Part shown: one piece after another, positions 10,811-23,000 of the stretch
Position numbering within the stretch: the stretch's first letter is position 1
Layout: the number at the start of each line of letters is the position of its first letter
NCBI GenBank assembly: GCA_003255065.1
Contig: QAOA01000890.1
Coordinates: forward strand, 243,119 to 307,118
Source: Cercis canadensis
Lineage: Eukaryota > Streptophyta > Magnoliopsida > Fabales > Fabaceae
DNA length: 64,000 nucleotides
Direction of reading: 5' to 3'
The notes under the pieces: model-generated
What the model saw: only the letters and a program-made list of their open reading frames with translations
The model's database searches: none
What the model was told of the DNA's origin: nothing
Position numbers and translations under genes: made by a program

Positions 10811-12290
10811 TGATTTTAGAATGGGATAGTCTCATTTCAACCTAAGCTTTTATGTACCAAGAAAAAAAAAAATAGGCAAATAGATGTTATCTAAGTTCTG
10901 AGGATCAAATGCACATTTCTTTTTGTTCTTTTGCCAAGACACTTAGGCTTTGTTTGGATAGCATATTTTCTCGCTTATTAGAGCTTATCTACTGTCACAA
11001 GTGTTTATATATAGATAAAATTGTATTTGAATAAGTTTATTATCCTCTAAAAGGTTGTGTTTAGCTTTTTTTTTTTAAGAACTTCTAGAAAAATACTCTT
11101 ATAGAAGCTTATAGCAACTTAACCGATAGTTATTTAAAAAAAAAAAAATTGGAACAAAAATATCCATTTTTTTGTTATTTTTAATTTTAAAAACACTTCT
11201 CCAATTATATATCAAAATACTAAATAACTTAATTTAAAAAGAATTTATTGTATAAGAACTTCTCATATAAAATTTTCTTTGCTTAAATAAGTCGTTTACC
11301 AAAATAGGGCCATACTTCAAACTAAAAAACATGTTATGAACATTCTGAATTCAGAGATTCATGAAAGCTTGCATGCGATAACCAAAATATCATGCTGTAA
11401 TTTTTATTAACCCTCGAAAGTTAGTTTTTTTAATGTTTTTGTCCCCACACCAACCCTAAAAAATTAGAAGTCGCTTATTCTTTTCACACACAATAAATCT
11501 TTCATGTGATGAAAACTGTATAGAAATTGTATTCCCAGAATATGAAGCACAAAAAGAGGAGCTTTTGCTTAATAGGCTGGCAATGATATGCTGAAACCAG
11601 CAACATTTTCCACCAAGAATTTGAGTTACAATCAAAGAGCATCCCTCTTCTTTCTCTAAAAGCTTCTCTCCTTTGCTAAGATTTGACATGTTGTTCTTGC
11701 TTTGTAATACTAATACTAATAAATAATACGTAATGGGCCGATCAATTCAGAAAATTAGATTCCCAATTAGCAGAAAGAAAAGCAGTGATGGTCATATCTA
11801 TTTCTACTTTCAAATGATGCTAACAACCACTTGTAGATTTCTTATATAATAACAATTCAAACCAGTAAGAAGCTAATGGCTCCAAGATACGGGCACCACA
11901 TTATGGTTCACATTCACGCAAATTGGAAGCTAATTCTCATGTCAATTGATGATAGTGAATAACTGCAAGCCTAGCAACTTGTTTCTGTTGTGTCACCTAC
12001 AAAAGTTTTCAGCAAGAAAATGTAAAAGGAATCAATCAGTAGAATTTGGAAAGTTGAGGGAAAGTAGTGATGCGATAAGCAGCAAATAATCACGTGACGA
12101 AATCTGGTAGACTGTCGTCAAAAGATGATGACAAATAAATATGGCTTACAAATCAGTCATTTAAGATACATGTCAGTAAACTTTCCAAGAGAAATGAAAA
12201 GGGAGAAATAAATAAAATTTGGAGAGTTAAATGCTGAATGTTGATGTGATAAGGAATATGCTATCATGTTCGTTCCCCTTTTTTGGGAGG
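10811..12290. other. Intergenic DNA upstream of the WAT1-like gene
   Basis: AT-rich spacer with short open frames only. Nothing recognisable as a gene. The last part is the distal promoter of the transporter gene. Confidence 0.55.
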
Positions 12291-12300
12291 TAAGCTCGTG

Positions 12301-12307
12301 TATATAT
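12301..12307 (+). promoter_or_regulatory. TATA box of the WAT1-like gene
   Basis: TATATAT at this place lies 81 bases before the proposed ATG at 12382, which would give a leader of about 50 bases. It argues against using the earlier in-frame ATG at 12283, which lies upstream of the TATA box. Confidence 0.55.
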
Positions 12308-12381
12308 GGAAGATCATACAAGACATCACAGCATTCTTCCCAAGCTCAAGAAAAAACAAAGTACAGAAAGAAGAAAAACTC

Positions 12382-14021
12382 ATGATGTTGATGAATTGCC
12401 ATGAACAGTGCAAGCCAATTGCTATGATGATTATTGTTAATTTAGCTCTGGCTTTTGTGAATTTTCTTCTGAAGAAGGTTCTTAATGAAGGAATGAGCTA
12501 TTTGACTATCATAACTTATCGACAGGCAATTTCAGCCATTTTCTTAGCACCTATAGCCTGCCTCTATGAAAGGTAAGAACTAGTTGATCCCTCTACTTTT
12601 TCTCCTCTTCTAGTTTTTCCCCATATCAGCATGTGCCTTTAGCTTCATCTAGATCCCCTTTTTTGAATGGAGTCGTTATTTGATTTTCCAGACAAATTTA
12701 GTAGTTCTGAAATTGTACAAAGGGATATGACAGTTGTTTCCGCACAGGAAAAACAAACCGGAGGTTCACATAATCTGTCTTCTTTTCCTCAGCGCTCTTG
12801 TTGGGTTAGTATTCAGACTCACTGCTAGCTCTTAAGCTACTTTCATTACAATAATTATAACTAGCCACTAAATTCTATTAATGTGTTTCAGTGTAACACT
12901 CACTCAATACCTATTCCTTCTGGGACTGCAAGATACATCTGCCACATTCTCATGTGCATTCCTCAATATGGTGCCTGTATTCACATTCATCATGGCTCTA
13001 CCATTTGGGTAAGTAAAAAGATATTGCTTAATTATGGATTATAAAAACAATAATTTTAACCCTTTGGTTGATCTTTCTAGCATAGAGAAGGTGAACATGA
13101 AAAGCAAGAGCGGAAAAGCCAAGGTCTTGGGCACTTGTGTGAGCATTAGCGGAGCTTTATTGTTGATTGTTTATAAGGGAATCCCCTTAATCAACCCAGA
13201 ACCTCACCATACAGAAAATAAAGCTATAAGCACACCATCAGCCAATAAGTTAGAGAAATGGCTTATAGGTTCAATACTTCTGACAGCAGCCTGCCTCTTG
13301 TGGTCTTCATGGTTCCTTATTCAAGCAAGGATTAGCAAAAGATATTCATGTCAATACTCTAGCACAGCCATTTTGTCTCTTTTTAGTGCCATTCAATCAG
13401 CAATATTAACTTTGGTCATTAAGAGACAAAATGCCACGTGGATTCTCAAGGGAAAGTTGGAAATAATGAGCGTCATGTATGCTGTAAGTAAATCCTTGGC
13501 ACAAACGCATAACATAGAAAATTTCTGAAATGATCTTCTGATTCAATCCAAGTTTCTTTTCCAAATTCAAGTTCAAATCTACACATCAATTTCAAGAAGA
13601 AATGCCTAAGTGAGCAAACATAGAGAATTCTTGCACCAATTTGTTTGTGTGTGTGGACTCAGGGATTGGTGGGATCAGGCTTGTGTTACGTGGCGATGTC
13701 ATGGTGTGTCAAACAAAGGGGTCCAGTGTTTACAGTGGCATTTACCCCCATTATACAGATATTTGTGGCGGTGCTAGATTTTTCTATATTACAAGAGGAA
13801 ATTTACCTGGGCAGGTTGATTCCTTTTATTACTCTTCTATTCTATTAACCCTTTTAGATTGCATAGTCCCTAATGTATCTCTGTCTGCAATAAGCAGTAT
13901 TGCAGGATCTGTCTTGGTTATTTTTGGCATGTATATTCTTTTATGGGGGAAAAATAAGGAGACAGAGCGATGTGCGGTGACGGACATGCAAGCAAATCAA
14001 GTAGATGAAGAATGCCACTAG
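12382..14021 (+). CDS. WAT1-related (nodulin MtN21/EamA) membrane transporter
   Basis: This gene encodes a plant drug/metabolite-exporter-superfamily protein of the WAT1/UMAMIT group; family members move auxin or amino acids across the plasma or vacuolar membrane. Six exons splice in frame: 12382-12572, 12748-12804, 12892-13008, 13081-13483, 13663-13814 and 13898-14021, giving 347 residues, a normal size. The protein shows about ten hydrophobic segments in two EamA halves. Typical motifs are TYRQAISAIFLAP in the first half, LQDTSATFSCAFLNMVP after it, GLCYVAMSWCVKQRGPVF in the second half and the closing SVLVIFGMYILLWGK. The first ATG of the cluster after the TATA box was chosen; ATGs three and nine bases later are equivalent. 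An AATAAA at 14045-14050 could serve as polyadenylation signal. All splice sites are GT-AG. The substrate cannot be told from sequence. Confidence 0.9.
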
Positions 14022-14310
14022 CAATGCTCATCGATGATGATATGAATAAATAGTAATTATTGTTGATAGCAATCCAAGTACAAAAGTCTGCCCTCCAATG
14101 TAATGGGAAGACAGGTTTTCTGAACTAAATGAAGCAATTAACTACTGTAAGAATAAAAGCAGATAAATTTTTGAGATTTTCCTATAAGAAAGAAGATCAA
14201 AATATTGAGCTTGAGATAAGGATTAATTTATCAATTATTCAAGTCAATGAGCTCTACCCTTAAGTGTCAATTGGACATGCTTGAGATTCTTTAGTTCTAA
14301 AGTTCTTATG

Positions 14311-14344
<34 letters not shown>

Positions 14345-14399
14345 CTCACAATGTCTGGACCACTAAAGTAAGCAAGGCTATATTTGTTCACACCCTGTT

Positions 14400-14670
14400 A
14401 AATAAGAAAAGTTAAAAATTTATGCTTGGCCTCTATTCCCATCAAATTATTGCGCCACTTAGAGATGTGGTAATGTTGGATTCCCAAGAATGTGGAGTAT
14501 TGAGCCATTGGGGGTGGTGGTTGCCGGACACCACAAACCACTGCTTGCCACCACTTTCTATCGCCAACAACCCCCTTGACCGGTGCCCACCACTAGCATT
14601 GGACGATAGTGCCACATTCCCAAGAATGTTAAATGTGTACCAAACATATAAATGCAACAATAAGTTATTA
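14400..14670 (+). repeat. Dispersed repeat, copy 1
   Basis: This segment matches 20050-20410 in the same orientation, sharing CTCTATTCCCATCAAATTAT, GCCACTTAGAGATGTGGTAA and ACCACAAACCACTGCTTGCC-like words. It ends near TGTACCAAACATATAAATGC. A (TA)n tract lies at about 14318-14343. Compared with copy 2 it lacks about 20 bases near its left end. No coding function. Confidence 0.8.
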
Positions 14671-15533
14671 AAGAAGTCTTCAGTAAATAAAAATAAGCAG
14701 AAACCTTCATCTCAGAATGTAACAGAAAGCAAAGTAATTAAGAAATCGAAGAGCTTCAACATGTATATATCAGCACACAAAATAGTAGACTTTATGTCTT
14801 TGATTTTATCTTTGGGCAAAATCAAATAACTGCAGTAATTTACAATTAAATCAGGCTAAATCGCATAATAAAGATATCAAGAGTTCAATCAATCACACTC
14901 TCAAACACGAATAACTAATTAAACTTACTTAAATCAGAAGCTTTGACATTGTTACCTTGATTCTGCAGTTCTGCTAGTGTAGAGTTACTGTTGTTTCTTG
15001 CAGAAAAGAAACTTTTGCATGCTACAAATTTGAACCCTGGAACTTCAAGTTCACTTCAGACGACAAGAATAGTAAAACTGTATTTAATATGATTTGAGGC
15101 GATCTCTATTGCCAATTGGATACAGTTAATTAAATGTGGATAACTGATTATTAATCATATTAACTGAGAATATATCTGCAAAAGTGATAAAAGGCATAAA
15201 TGCGTCAAGAATACAACACAGACACACAACAGATATAAGTTCTTTATGGGCATTTTCATGTTCTATACTATACGTATCATATATAAAATATCTAGGTTTG
15301 GCCTGTATAAGTTATTGGTGCAACATGGACCATTAGGGATGTTAAAGACTTTATTCTTATCATTGGAGCACAAGTCAGTTTTCCCCAACTCAGTATGGAG
15401 TTAAATTTCGGTTTTTACATTTAGTGAGCTGTAACTTGCATGTTGCATGCATTTGTCACCTGACTTATAAAATATGAATACATTTTAAATTGCTAAAAAT
15501 GTCATCTACTGAATAAAAAATAAAGTAAGCTAC
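14671..15533. other. Spacer between WAT1-like and PPR genes
   Basis: AT-rich DNA with no recognised gene. Its right end should contain the 3' UTR of the minus-strand PPR gene. Confidence 0.5.
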
Positions 15534-17168
15534 TCAAGTATCTTCTATTACAATATCATACAAAGTTCTTTCCTGATTCTCTTGGTGAAAGCCAAGTTTC
15601 ATTTGATATATAACAAAATTCAGCATTGAATAAGTTTCTTCTGAAGTGGGATGTGTTTTATCATGAGCAATGAATCTATGAAGATATCCAGATATTTCAA
15701 CAAAACTAAACCCGGGTGATTTTTTCACTCCTCTTCTCTCCATTGCTTCCCTCATGCTTCTTGCATCATCCCATCGTCTGACAACAGCATAAACATTTGA
15801 TAAGCCAATATACCTACCGTCATGCTCCGGTTCTAGCTCTATAAGCTTCCTTCCAACTATTTCTGCAAGGTCTAATTTTCTATGGTTAATACACCCACTA
15901 AGAAGAGCCCCTAACATGGAAGCCGTTGGTTCTATGGGCATTTGACATATAAATTGATATGCAGTGGTTAACTGCCCTGCACGTGCCAGCACATCCACCA
16001 TGCAAGCACAGTGCTCAATTGTAGGTGTCATACCGCATTTACTAAGGCTCTCAAAGAAATACCACGCTTCCTTTACCAACCCTCCATGAGCGCAGGCAGT
16101 CAACAAGCACAAGTATGTGATCTCATCTGGAATGATACCAATTATTTGCATTTCTGTGAACAATTTAAGAGATTCTTTGACCAACCCATGTGTTGCAAGA
16201 CCTCCAATCATTGCATTCCAAATCAAAACATCAGTTTGACTCTTTAAGACACTATGAAATACAAGCAGAGCTTCCTCTATTGCCCCACATTTGGCATACA
16301 TGTCCACAAGAGAGGTTTGCAACACCAATGTCAACTGCAATCCATTGTCAACAATATACTTATGCATCATCCTCCCCTTCTCAAGAGCACCTAAGTGTGC
16401 ACAAGCACACAAAACACTCACCATAGTCACTTCATTGGCCTTAGGCCCAACAGCATGCATTTTGTCAAAGACAGCCATAGCTTCCCTGTATTCTCCCGCC
16501 TTAACATAACCATCAATCAAAGAGCTCCATGACACAACATCCCTCTCTGGCATCAACTCAAACAATTTCTGAGCCAAAACCATTTCTCGACACTTAGCAG
16601 AACCGTCCAACATGGAATTCCAAGACACCAAGCTTCTTCCCTGCATTCCATCAAATACCTTATGTGCAAACATGATATTTCCACAAGAAGCATACATATG
16701 AATCAGAGAATTCTGGATAAATATATCAGAGTCATGCCCAGTTTTTACAATGTGAACATGAACAGATTCACCATTTTCTTGCTTTAAAAGGCGTGCTGAT
16801 GCCTTGACAAGAAAAGGGTATGTTAAGTAATCCGGCACAACCCCAAGTCGCAGCATCCTTATAAAAATAGATATTGAACGATTTGGGTTTTTGCTGTTTG
16901 AGTACCCTCTTACCATTGTGTTCCAAAAGAATATTCTTGGACAGGAGAGCTGGGAGAAAACCCTGTAGGAATAATCAATGTTGCCCGAATTAGATAGTGC
17001 AGAAAAAGAAAGAATTCTGGATATAAATGGGTCATCTTGGGAGAGCCCAAAAGAGAGCACCATGGCATGAAGTTGCTTCAGTTCAGGCATTGATTTGCAT
17101 TTATCAAGGAGGTTGAGTAGAGTTTGGTTTGTATATGCATTTTTACATGACAATGATACTCCAAGCAT
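15534..17168 (-). CDS. Pentatricopeptide repeat protein, PLS class with E domain
   Basis: One exon encodes 544 residues. PPR proteins of this class bind organellar RNA one base per repeat and usually act in C-to-U editing or processing in mitochondria or plastids. The N-terminus (LLNLLDKCKSMPELKQLHAM) is the usual lead-in of PLS proteins. Alternating P, L and S repeats follow, with signatures such as WNTMVRGYS, NSLIHMYASCG, SWNSMLDG, SWSSLIDGYVKAGE, TSLVDMYAKCG and WNAMIGGLATHG. The C-terminal E region runs from about residue 435, including GALLSGC, YIGLSNVYA and KKSPGFSFVEI, and then stops. There is no DYW deaminase domain, so any editing role would need a partner in trans. The open frame is intact. 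A leader intron at 17237-17368 (minus strand, AAG/GTAGGT to TTTTTCAG) is likely. It resembles the Arabidopsis gene at locus At5g08305, from memory. Confidence 0.93.
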   Translation of the reverse strand: MLGVSLSCKNAYTNQTLLNLLDKCKSMPELKQLHAMVLSFGLSQDDPFISRILSFSALSNSGNIDYSYRVFSQLSCPRIFFWNTMVRGYSNSKNPNRSISIFIRMLRLGVVPDYLTYPFLVKASARLLKQENGESVHVHIVKTGHDSDIFIQNSLIHMYASCGNIMFAHKVFDGMQGRSLVSWNSMLDGSAKCREMVLAQKLFELMPERDVVSWSSLIDGYVKAGEYREAMAVFDKMHAVGPKANEVTMVSVLCACAHLGALEKGRMMHKYIVDNGLQLTLVLQTSLVDMYAKCGAIEEALLVFHSVLKSQTDVLIWNAMIGGLATHGLVKESLKLFTEMQIIGIIPDEITYLCLLTACAHGGLVKEAWYFFESLSKCGMTPTIEHCACMVDVLARAGQLTTAYQFICQMPIEPTASMLGALLSGCINHRKLDLAEIVGRKLIELEPEHDGRYIGLSNVYAVVRRWDDARSMREAMERRGVKKSPGFSFVEISGYLHRFIAHDKTHPTSEETYSMLNFVIYQMKLGFHQENQERTLYDIVIEDT

Positions 17169-17586
17169 CTAGAGATATATCTTGTATTGTAACTCGTAAA
17201 AGTTTCAAGCTTTAAGCATCAAGTGCACGAATCCTCCTGAAAAAAAAAAAACAAAGTTACTGCTACGTAGACTCAAATGGTTCAAAAATCCAACACGATT
17301 ATTACAGCCCAGGTTGTTTTGTTTGAATTATATTACCTAGGAAGAAATAGAAAACGTTGTTTACCTACCTTGGCTGAGAAACAGTAATAATAGATTGCAG
17401 CCTTCAATTTAGAGTACACTGAGAAGTGAGAGCATTGAAGAAGAGCACATAGGAGAAGAGAGGAAGACAAACAATGGCTTGGCTTCTTTGAAAATCCCAA
17501 CAATCACACATTGAAAGGATTTCACGCACAACCTAAAATGACATCATTTCTCCTTTCATAAATTATTTTTTGGTAGCGGATGAAAG

Positions 17587-19939
17587 CAATGTTTTAAAAA
17601 CCGGACCCGGTGTGGCAAAAAATACCAGTCAAACCGCCCGGTTTAACCGAAGCTTTTTCCAAAATAAAAAATTCAAAAAGAAAACATGGAGGATAAAGAA
17701 CAAATCATCAAACTCAACTTATAAGTGAAAATCCCAAACTTAAAAATTAAAATATATAGTCTTAAAATCATCAAAACCAAATACATAAGTAAAATGCACA
17801 AGTTTTTCTGCCAGCCAAGAGAAGTATCATGTTTCAATATTTGTGCAAAAGCTGCAAGCTGTCTTTCCGCCAAAGAATTTATAGTGAGCCTATGGGGGTT
17901 GACCAACTTATAACTTGAAAGTGATCTCTTATCAGTGCATTCATTTTTAAGATCTTGTATATGTGATTTGTGAACAAGGAAACAAGACTCCATCTCCATA
18001 TTTGGATCTGGATCTGCACAAGTATGTAAATCTAAAGTCTAAACCAACACAATCTAAGTATATATAGCTGTACTATTCTGCAGTACAAAGAAGGAATACA
18101 AGTGCTAAGGATGATAAAACTAGAAAGTTATGCAGTAATACTGTAAAGTGATCACATCAGTAATACTAAGAGTATATTCATATAAGATTTTTCTTGAATC
18201 ATACAAACATGCAGAGAAAAAAATAATATGAATGGTTCAACTACAAGCTTCAACACAAATTCACATCAACGTTTTGATAAATACAATAAATGAATTGTTA
18301 TCTCAACCATGTAACAAGATATATAACAATAATTTACAGCATAACCTCTACAACATATGAACATAAATCAAATTAACTGAGCACTATAAGAGGCCAAAAA
18401 GCTATGATAATACATAATGAGCACCAATTTAAGTATACTATAGGCTTCAATAAATCAGCTTTCTTTTTCATGACTTACACATTTTGATTTCAGAAATTTT
18501 CCATCCCATAAAATTTCTCTAAGAACTAAAGCACTTCTCTGAAATATTTCAATGGAAGGAACACAACCTCTTAGCAGCAATCAAATAGGCAACTTTCTTC
18601 CTAACTAATGTTTTCTTTAAAAACTGTAAGCCAAAATAAAGCAGCTTTTGCATTATCATGTGCTAAGAGAAGCATTACTTAGGAATGAGGAAACACTGTA
18701 ACAGAGAAAGTAGCCATTAGATGACAGAGTCCTTTGAAGACTAATTAAGTGCATGGAAATAGAGGTTTCAACCCCCCCTGCTTATTCAACTTGTTATCCC
18801 CTATGTCATCTAAGACAAGGCTAGTACTGTAATTTCAAGAAATAGAGGAACGATTGTCATACTGAGTTCATATCTGCGGTAGTTTATCTCTTTAACAGCT
18901 TACATTAGTTTACTTCATTAATCAAACTTCCAAAGTTTTATCCCTTTTGTAAAAGCAAAGAAACATAACTCCATGCAATCTTTCAATTTCATTGTCCATA
19001 AACTTCATGTTGTCTTACAGTTTTTCACAGCACGTTTAGTAATAAGAAGGACCAAAAGTCAAAATAACAGGTCCTATAAATTGTCTTACTTCATTAATAA
19101 GATGTATCAAGCTCTCCATATAATCATATATGAATAAATTTTATCACTTTATAGTACACCCAATTTTCTAACAACTAATTCCATTCCAATTTTCGAACAA
19201 TAAGTTTATCAGCAGTGATATAGTTCAGAAGCAAGGAGGAAGAAAAAACCAAGAACAAGAAACTTAAGCATTTTGGAAGATAATTTCAACCCAGAAAACA
19301 ATAGAAACAGATAGACAGCAACGCACCCAATGAAACGAAACCAATAGAACAAAAACAGAACTCAGGGAAAGCTCCGCAAACGCGACTCAATCGCCCAAAT
19401 TTCCGCTTACCCATTTCTACATTAGATGAAAGAAGTGAAACCCAGATGATAACCTGCGAGCAAGGGGGATTACATGGGTATTGATTTTGATTTGCAACGC
19501 TTAGAGAAAGCGTACCTTTATATATTGCAGCCTCCGATAAAGACTGCTTAACCAGAAAGCGAAGGAAAAGGAAAGGCAATGAAACAGAAGGACGCCGGCA
19601 CGAGAAGATAGAAACTTGCAGAGGGAATGAGGGAGAGTGAGATTGTGGCTAGGGATTTGAGAATGGATTTTGGGAAAATAGAAGTAGAAGGTCAAGGGGA
19701 GGGAGAAAGGAGTTCAGCTGTTAGAAACAGGTGCCAAAACGGCACCGTTTTTGGGGAAAATCTAACCAAAACGTATCTCCTTTGTGAACTAGCCGGTTAT
19801 TGAAAACCGGTACCAGTCCATTGGTTTTATCAGTTCATACTGATTTAACCGCTTAAATGGTTTTAGACCCTGAATCGAACCGGAATCTTGACCAGACACC
19901 AGTCGAACCACCTGATCTAGTTCGATTTTTAAAACATTG
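17587..19939. mobile_element. Non-autonomous hAT element with 8-bp target duplication
   Basis: The left end starts CAATGTTTTAAAAACCGGAC and the right end, reverse-complemented, starts CAATGTTTTAAAAATCGAAC. Immediately outside both ends is GATGAAAG (17579-17586 and 19940-19947), an exact 8-base duplication as made by hAT transposases. The subterminal regions are rich in CCGG and GGTTYGA words, typical binding arrays. The 2.35-kb interior has no recognisable transposase. A 108-codon open frame at 17673-17999 (-) has no known domain. The right part, read on the minus strand from about 19750, looks like a promoter and leader, with AAAACGGTGCCGTTTTGG at its start and a possible splice donor near 19515. 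It may be a decayed autonomous copy or a captured leader. Confidence 0.88.
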
Positions 19940-20049
19940 GATGAAAGGAATCGGTAAAAATCATGAACCAGACTTGTGCTCCACTTTGTAAAACCATTTT
20001 TTAGAAAGGGAGAAACAATGTCGTTTCGATTGGCCACCAACAATCGCTT

Positions 20050-20410
20050 CTATTCTTAGGTAGTGTTTGGTATGCAAAATGTTTCTGGGAAAGTGAAGGT
20101 ATGCTTGGTATAAAAGTTGAAAATTTATGTTTGGAGATGTAAGATTCTTAGAAATAAATTTTGGCCTCTATTCCCATCAAATTATTGTGCCACTTAGAGA
20201 TGTGGTAATGTTGGATTCTCAAGAATGTGGAATGTTGAGTCATTAGGGGTGGTAATTGCCGGTCATCACAAACCACTGCTTGCCACAACCCTTTGTCGCC
20301 AACTACCCCCTTCACCGCCGCCTACCACTATCATCGGATGATAGTGCCACATTCCCAATAATGTTAAATGCATACCAAACATGGAAATGCAACAATAAGT
20401 GATTAAATAT
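20050..20410 (+). repeat. Dispersed repeat, copy 2
   Basis: This longer copy of the repeat at 14400-14670 has weak inverted ends: TGTTTGGTATGCA near 20065 and TGCATACCAAACA near 20380. That suggests a small non-autonomous DNA transposon. The GC-richer middle has no coding function. It lies about 110 bases beyond the hAT element. Confidence 0.75.
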
Positions 20411-22046
20411 CAAGAATGATAGGGAAGATAGCAACCATACAAGGTTGTCTTATGTTTGGGAGCGTGGTAAAGTATATCAAGACAACTACATCTTTGAGTT
20501 CAACTCATAAATTTGAGCACTTTTCACTTTTTTCCTGTCCAGAAGTGTGCACAATAGGCTATTAACTTTGGAAACCTCTAAAGTTGGAGCAATAAAATAG
20601 GCTAGTCTACTCTAACTCCAGCTCAAGTTATTATAGGCTTTGGGCTAAATAGGCTCATACCAAAATGTGCACTAATATAATTTGTTAATCCGTGGCAAGT
20701 TAAGCATAAATTAAGCTTTGTGTTCAACAATAGGCTATTAACATAAACCTCATTTCCGTTAAACCTGTTGTCACATATGGAGCAACTAAAGCAACATTCT
20801 GAGCATATTCTAATACATTTGGCAAGTTGTTGCTATCAATAGATATCACACACATTCAATTATGTGCTCAAAGACTAACATATTCAATAGGCTTCATATT
20901 AGTATTACACACATATTCTACGGAAGATTGATAGCCTATTAGATAGTTTAGATCTCCAAACATGCTTGGTATTAAGCATGTGAACGTGTGCTCAGTGCAC
21001 CAAACATGCTTGCAGAAGTTTAATTTACACGCATATGCACTAAGGCCAGCCTTCACCAGCAATGCACTTAGAAGTTCTTTAACAAATTAATAGTTTTTCT
21101 TTTTGGTTCTAATGTTTTCTGTCAAAGCTCCTCTTCGCATTGTATGAGGATTACGTTTTAAAAAGGGGAGAAAAGAGAACCATTGATAAACTAACCTGAT
21201 TAGAAGATGTACTTAAGTGAAAAAAGTTGTCTCCAGTGAGTAGCACTCAATAGTTCCACCACCAAGAATGATTAATATGATCTGAATACTTGCTCTCTAC
21301 ATAGCCCAAAGGAGCATCAAGAATGTAAACTTGCAAATGAATTTTTTAAGAACATTTATTTATTTATTATTTGCTTAGTTGATATTAACTTCTCTTTTGG
21401 TTTATTTGGCTTTTGATACTATTCACAAATAGCACAATGAGACAGAAATGGATTGAGAGTGATAGAAAAAGAGTTGTATACCAAACTTTAGTTGCAGATG
21501 GAGGTGCCACACAACATATACCAAACTTCTTCAAGTCATATAGATGAGGAAGGAAGTGGCACAAAGTCTCCATCTTACAAAAGGTGGTTATTATAGAAAT
21601 CAAGTTTCAGCAATGGACATTTTATGAGAAGATGTTTCTATAAAAATCTGAGTATGGGTTGAAGAGAGAGGAGAGTAACTATGTCAATAGAATATGAAGG
21701 TAATAAGTCATGGTAGTGAAAATTTTAATTATTTTTTTAGGTCAATATATTCTACGCATGTGGAAGGCATACTATACTTTTATAGAAACAAGAGAAGACT
21801 AAAATAGTTTGTAGTTGAGTGATACTAAGATTGTCTTCAGGGCTTATGTATTTTGTATTCGAATTCATTATCATAGCTATAAGTACCAAAAAAAATAATA
21901 ACAAGAGAAAATGTGACTTTAACTATAGAGTATTACTGCTTTGAATATATAACTAACTTTGACTATATCCATGTGGCCGATTGGACAATAGACCATGTAC
22001 CATATACAAGAGAGAAACAAGCAAGGTTTAGACGGTAAAAGGGAGG
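20411..22046. other. Intergenic DNA, no gene found
   Basis: AT-rich sequence with short open frames only. I looked on the minus strand for the later exons of the amidase that is cut at 22047 and did not find them, so only the 5' part of that gene is present or the rest is beyond recognition. Confidence 0.5.
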
Positions 22047-22144
22047 ATCTCTAGGCACCACAAAGCCCAACAATGCAAACGAATTTGTCGTGGTGTTGAG
22101 ATTATCCTTAGTTGCAATGTTATCCTTGAGCAAAATAAGTATTC
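22047..22144 (-). pseudogene. Amidase exon-1 fragment, downstream part (split by retrotransposon)
   Basis: Read on the minus strand directly after the target duplication, this encodes LILLKDNIATKDNLN and then SFALLGFVVPRD. That is the conserved stretch of amidase-signature proteins around the catalytic lysine (LLKDN). It continues, in the same frame, the amidase sequence at 31750-32073 on the other side of the 9.6-kb element. Similarity stops near 22047 without a splice donor that I can see, so the gene was also truncated here. Confidence 0.85.
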
Positions 22145-22520
22145 TGACGATGCCTGAGTTCTAGGTCGGTGTTCGTCATGGAGATCGGTGGCGATCTGTT
22201 AGGTCGAGTTTATCCGAGCTAACATGAAATAGATAAATAGGGCCGGTTTGTATTTCTGGACTCCGATGGTCAAGTTAGCCTAATCCGAGCTTCATAGCAT
22301 AAATTATGAGTGTGAGTCAAGAAGAATGAGAATACCCTTTACCTTTGGTAGGGAATGGCTTATTTATAGCAAACGGGAACAATGACCTGGCAGGTTGTTG
22401 GGGGCCCTTGGTAAACCGGGTCAAGACATTCCAGGTTGAGGCATACTGGGTTCCCAGATATTGGGTCTTCTGGTTTATTGGGCCTTTTAATATGTTGGGC
22501 TAAGACACTAGACTATTACA
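22145..22520 (-). repeat. 3' LTR of the Tat-type element (left copy)
   Basis: 376 bases, same length as the right LTR, with TG/CA termini. On the minus strand TATAAATA (22361-22368) is the probable LTR promoter TATA box. Confidence 0.93.
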
Positions 22521-22535
22521 TTTGCCCCCCCAGAA
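22521..22535 (-). promoter_or_regulatory. Polypurine tract
   Basis: Directly inside the 3' LTR, the minus strand reads CTTCTGGGGGGGCAAA. This purine-rich stretch primes plus-strand DNA synthesis in LTR retrotransposons. Confidence 0.8.
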
Positions 22536-22804
22536 GCTCGAACTTTGGGAATGCTGATGTCCGAGTATTTGAACGATGTAAAGATGGCAGTTTTATCGAG
22601 ACTATCCATTACCCGCCGTACCACCACATGGCACGACACACGTGGTTTGTCAATATGGTAGCAATGATGATATATGCGGGTTATGCGTCTCGAGACAAGA
22701 AAGCTGCTATGGATGCGACGTTTGATCTTCCCGAGCTTTATGACGGCTTCCCCCTGTCCGTTGGATGCATTTAACCTTAACCGTCAAATGAAATTTTTCA
22801 ACCC

Positions 22805-22812
22805 TATATAAG
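22805..22812 (+). promoter_or_regulatory. TATA box of the antisense gene in the retroelement
   Basis: TATATAAG lies about 190 bases before the first ATG (23001) of the plus-strand antisense gene. It is followed by a leader-like stretch, and by AACCTTGCTC and CTTTAGAG words near the expected start of transcription. It is an internal promoter independent of the LTR. Function is inferred. Confidence 0.6.
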
Positions 22813-23000
22813 GGAGGCCCCTGAACCTTGCTCTATTTTTTTACACAAATCTTTAGAGAACGAACTGAGGTTGGAGAGAATTTAAACATATAAACACTCC
22901 CAATACTCTGCTCAAAATTTGTTCAATTCAGGTAGACAATCCTTCCCCCGTGACCTATTTGTTTAGGATTCTTAGGTCAAGTTTGTTATTTTCTGAAAAA

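Noticed and set aside
12283..12381. Earlier in-frame ATG for the WAT1-like gene
   Set aside because: It lies upstream of the TATA box at 12301 and would add a hydrophilic N-terminus not seen in this family.
14422..14829. 135-codon open frame after the WAT1-like gene
   Set aside because: It coincides with dispersed repeat copy 1 and has no domain; the matching frame is not kept in copy 2.
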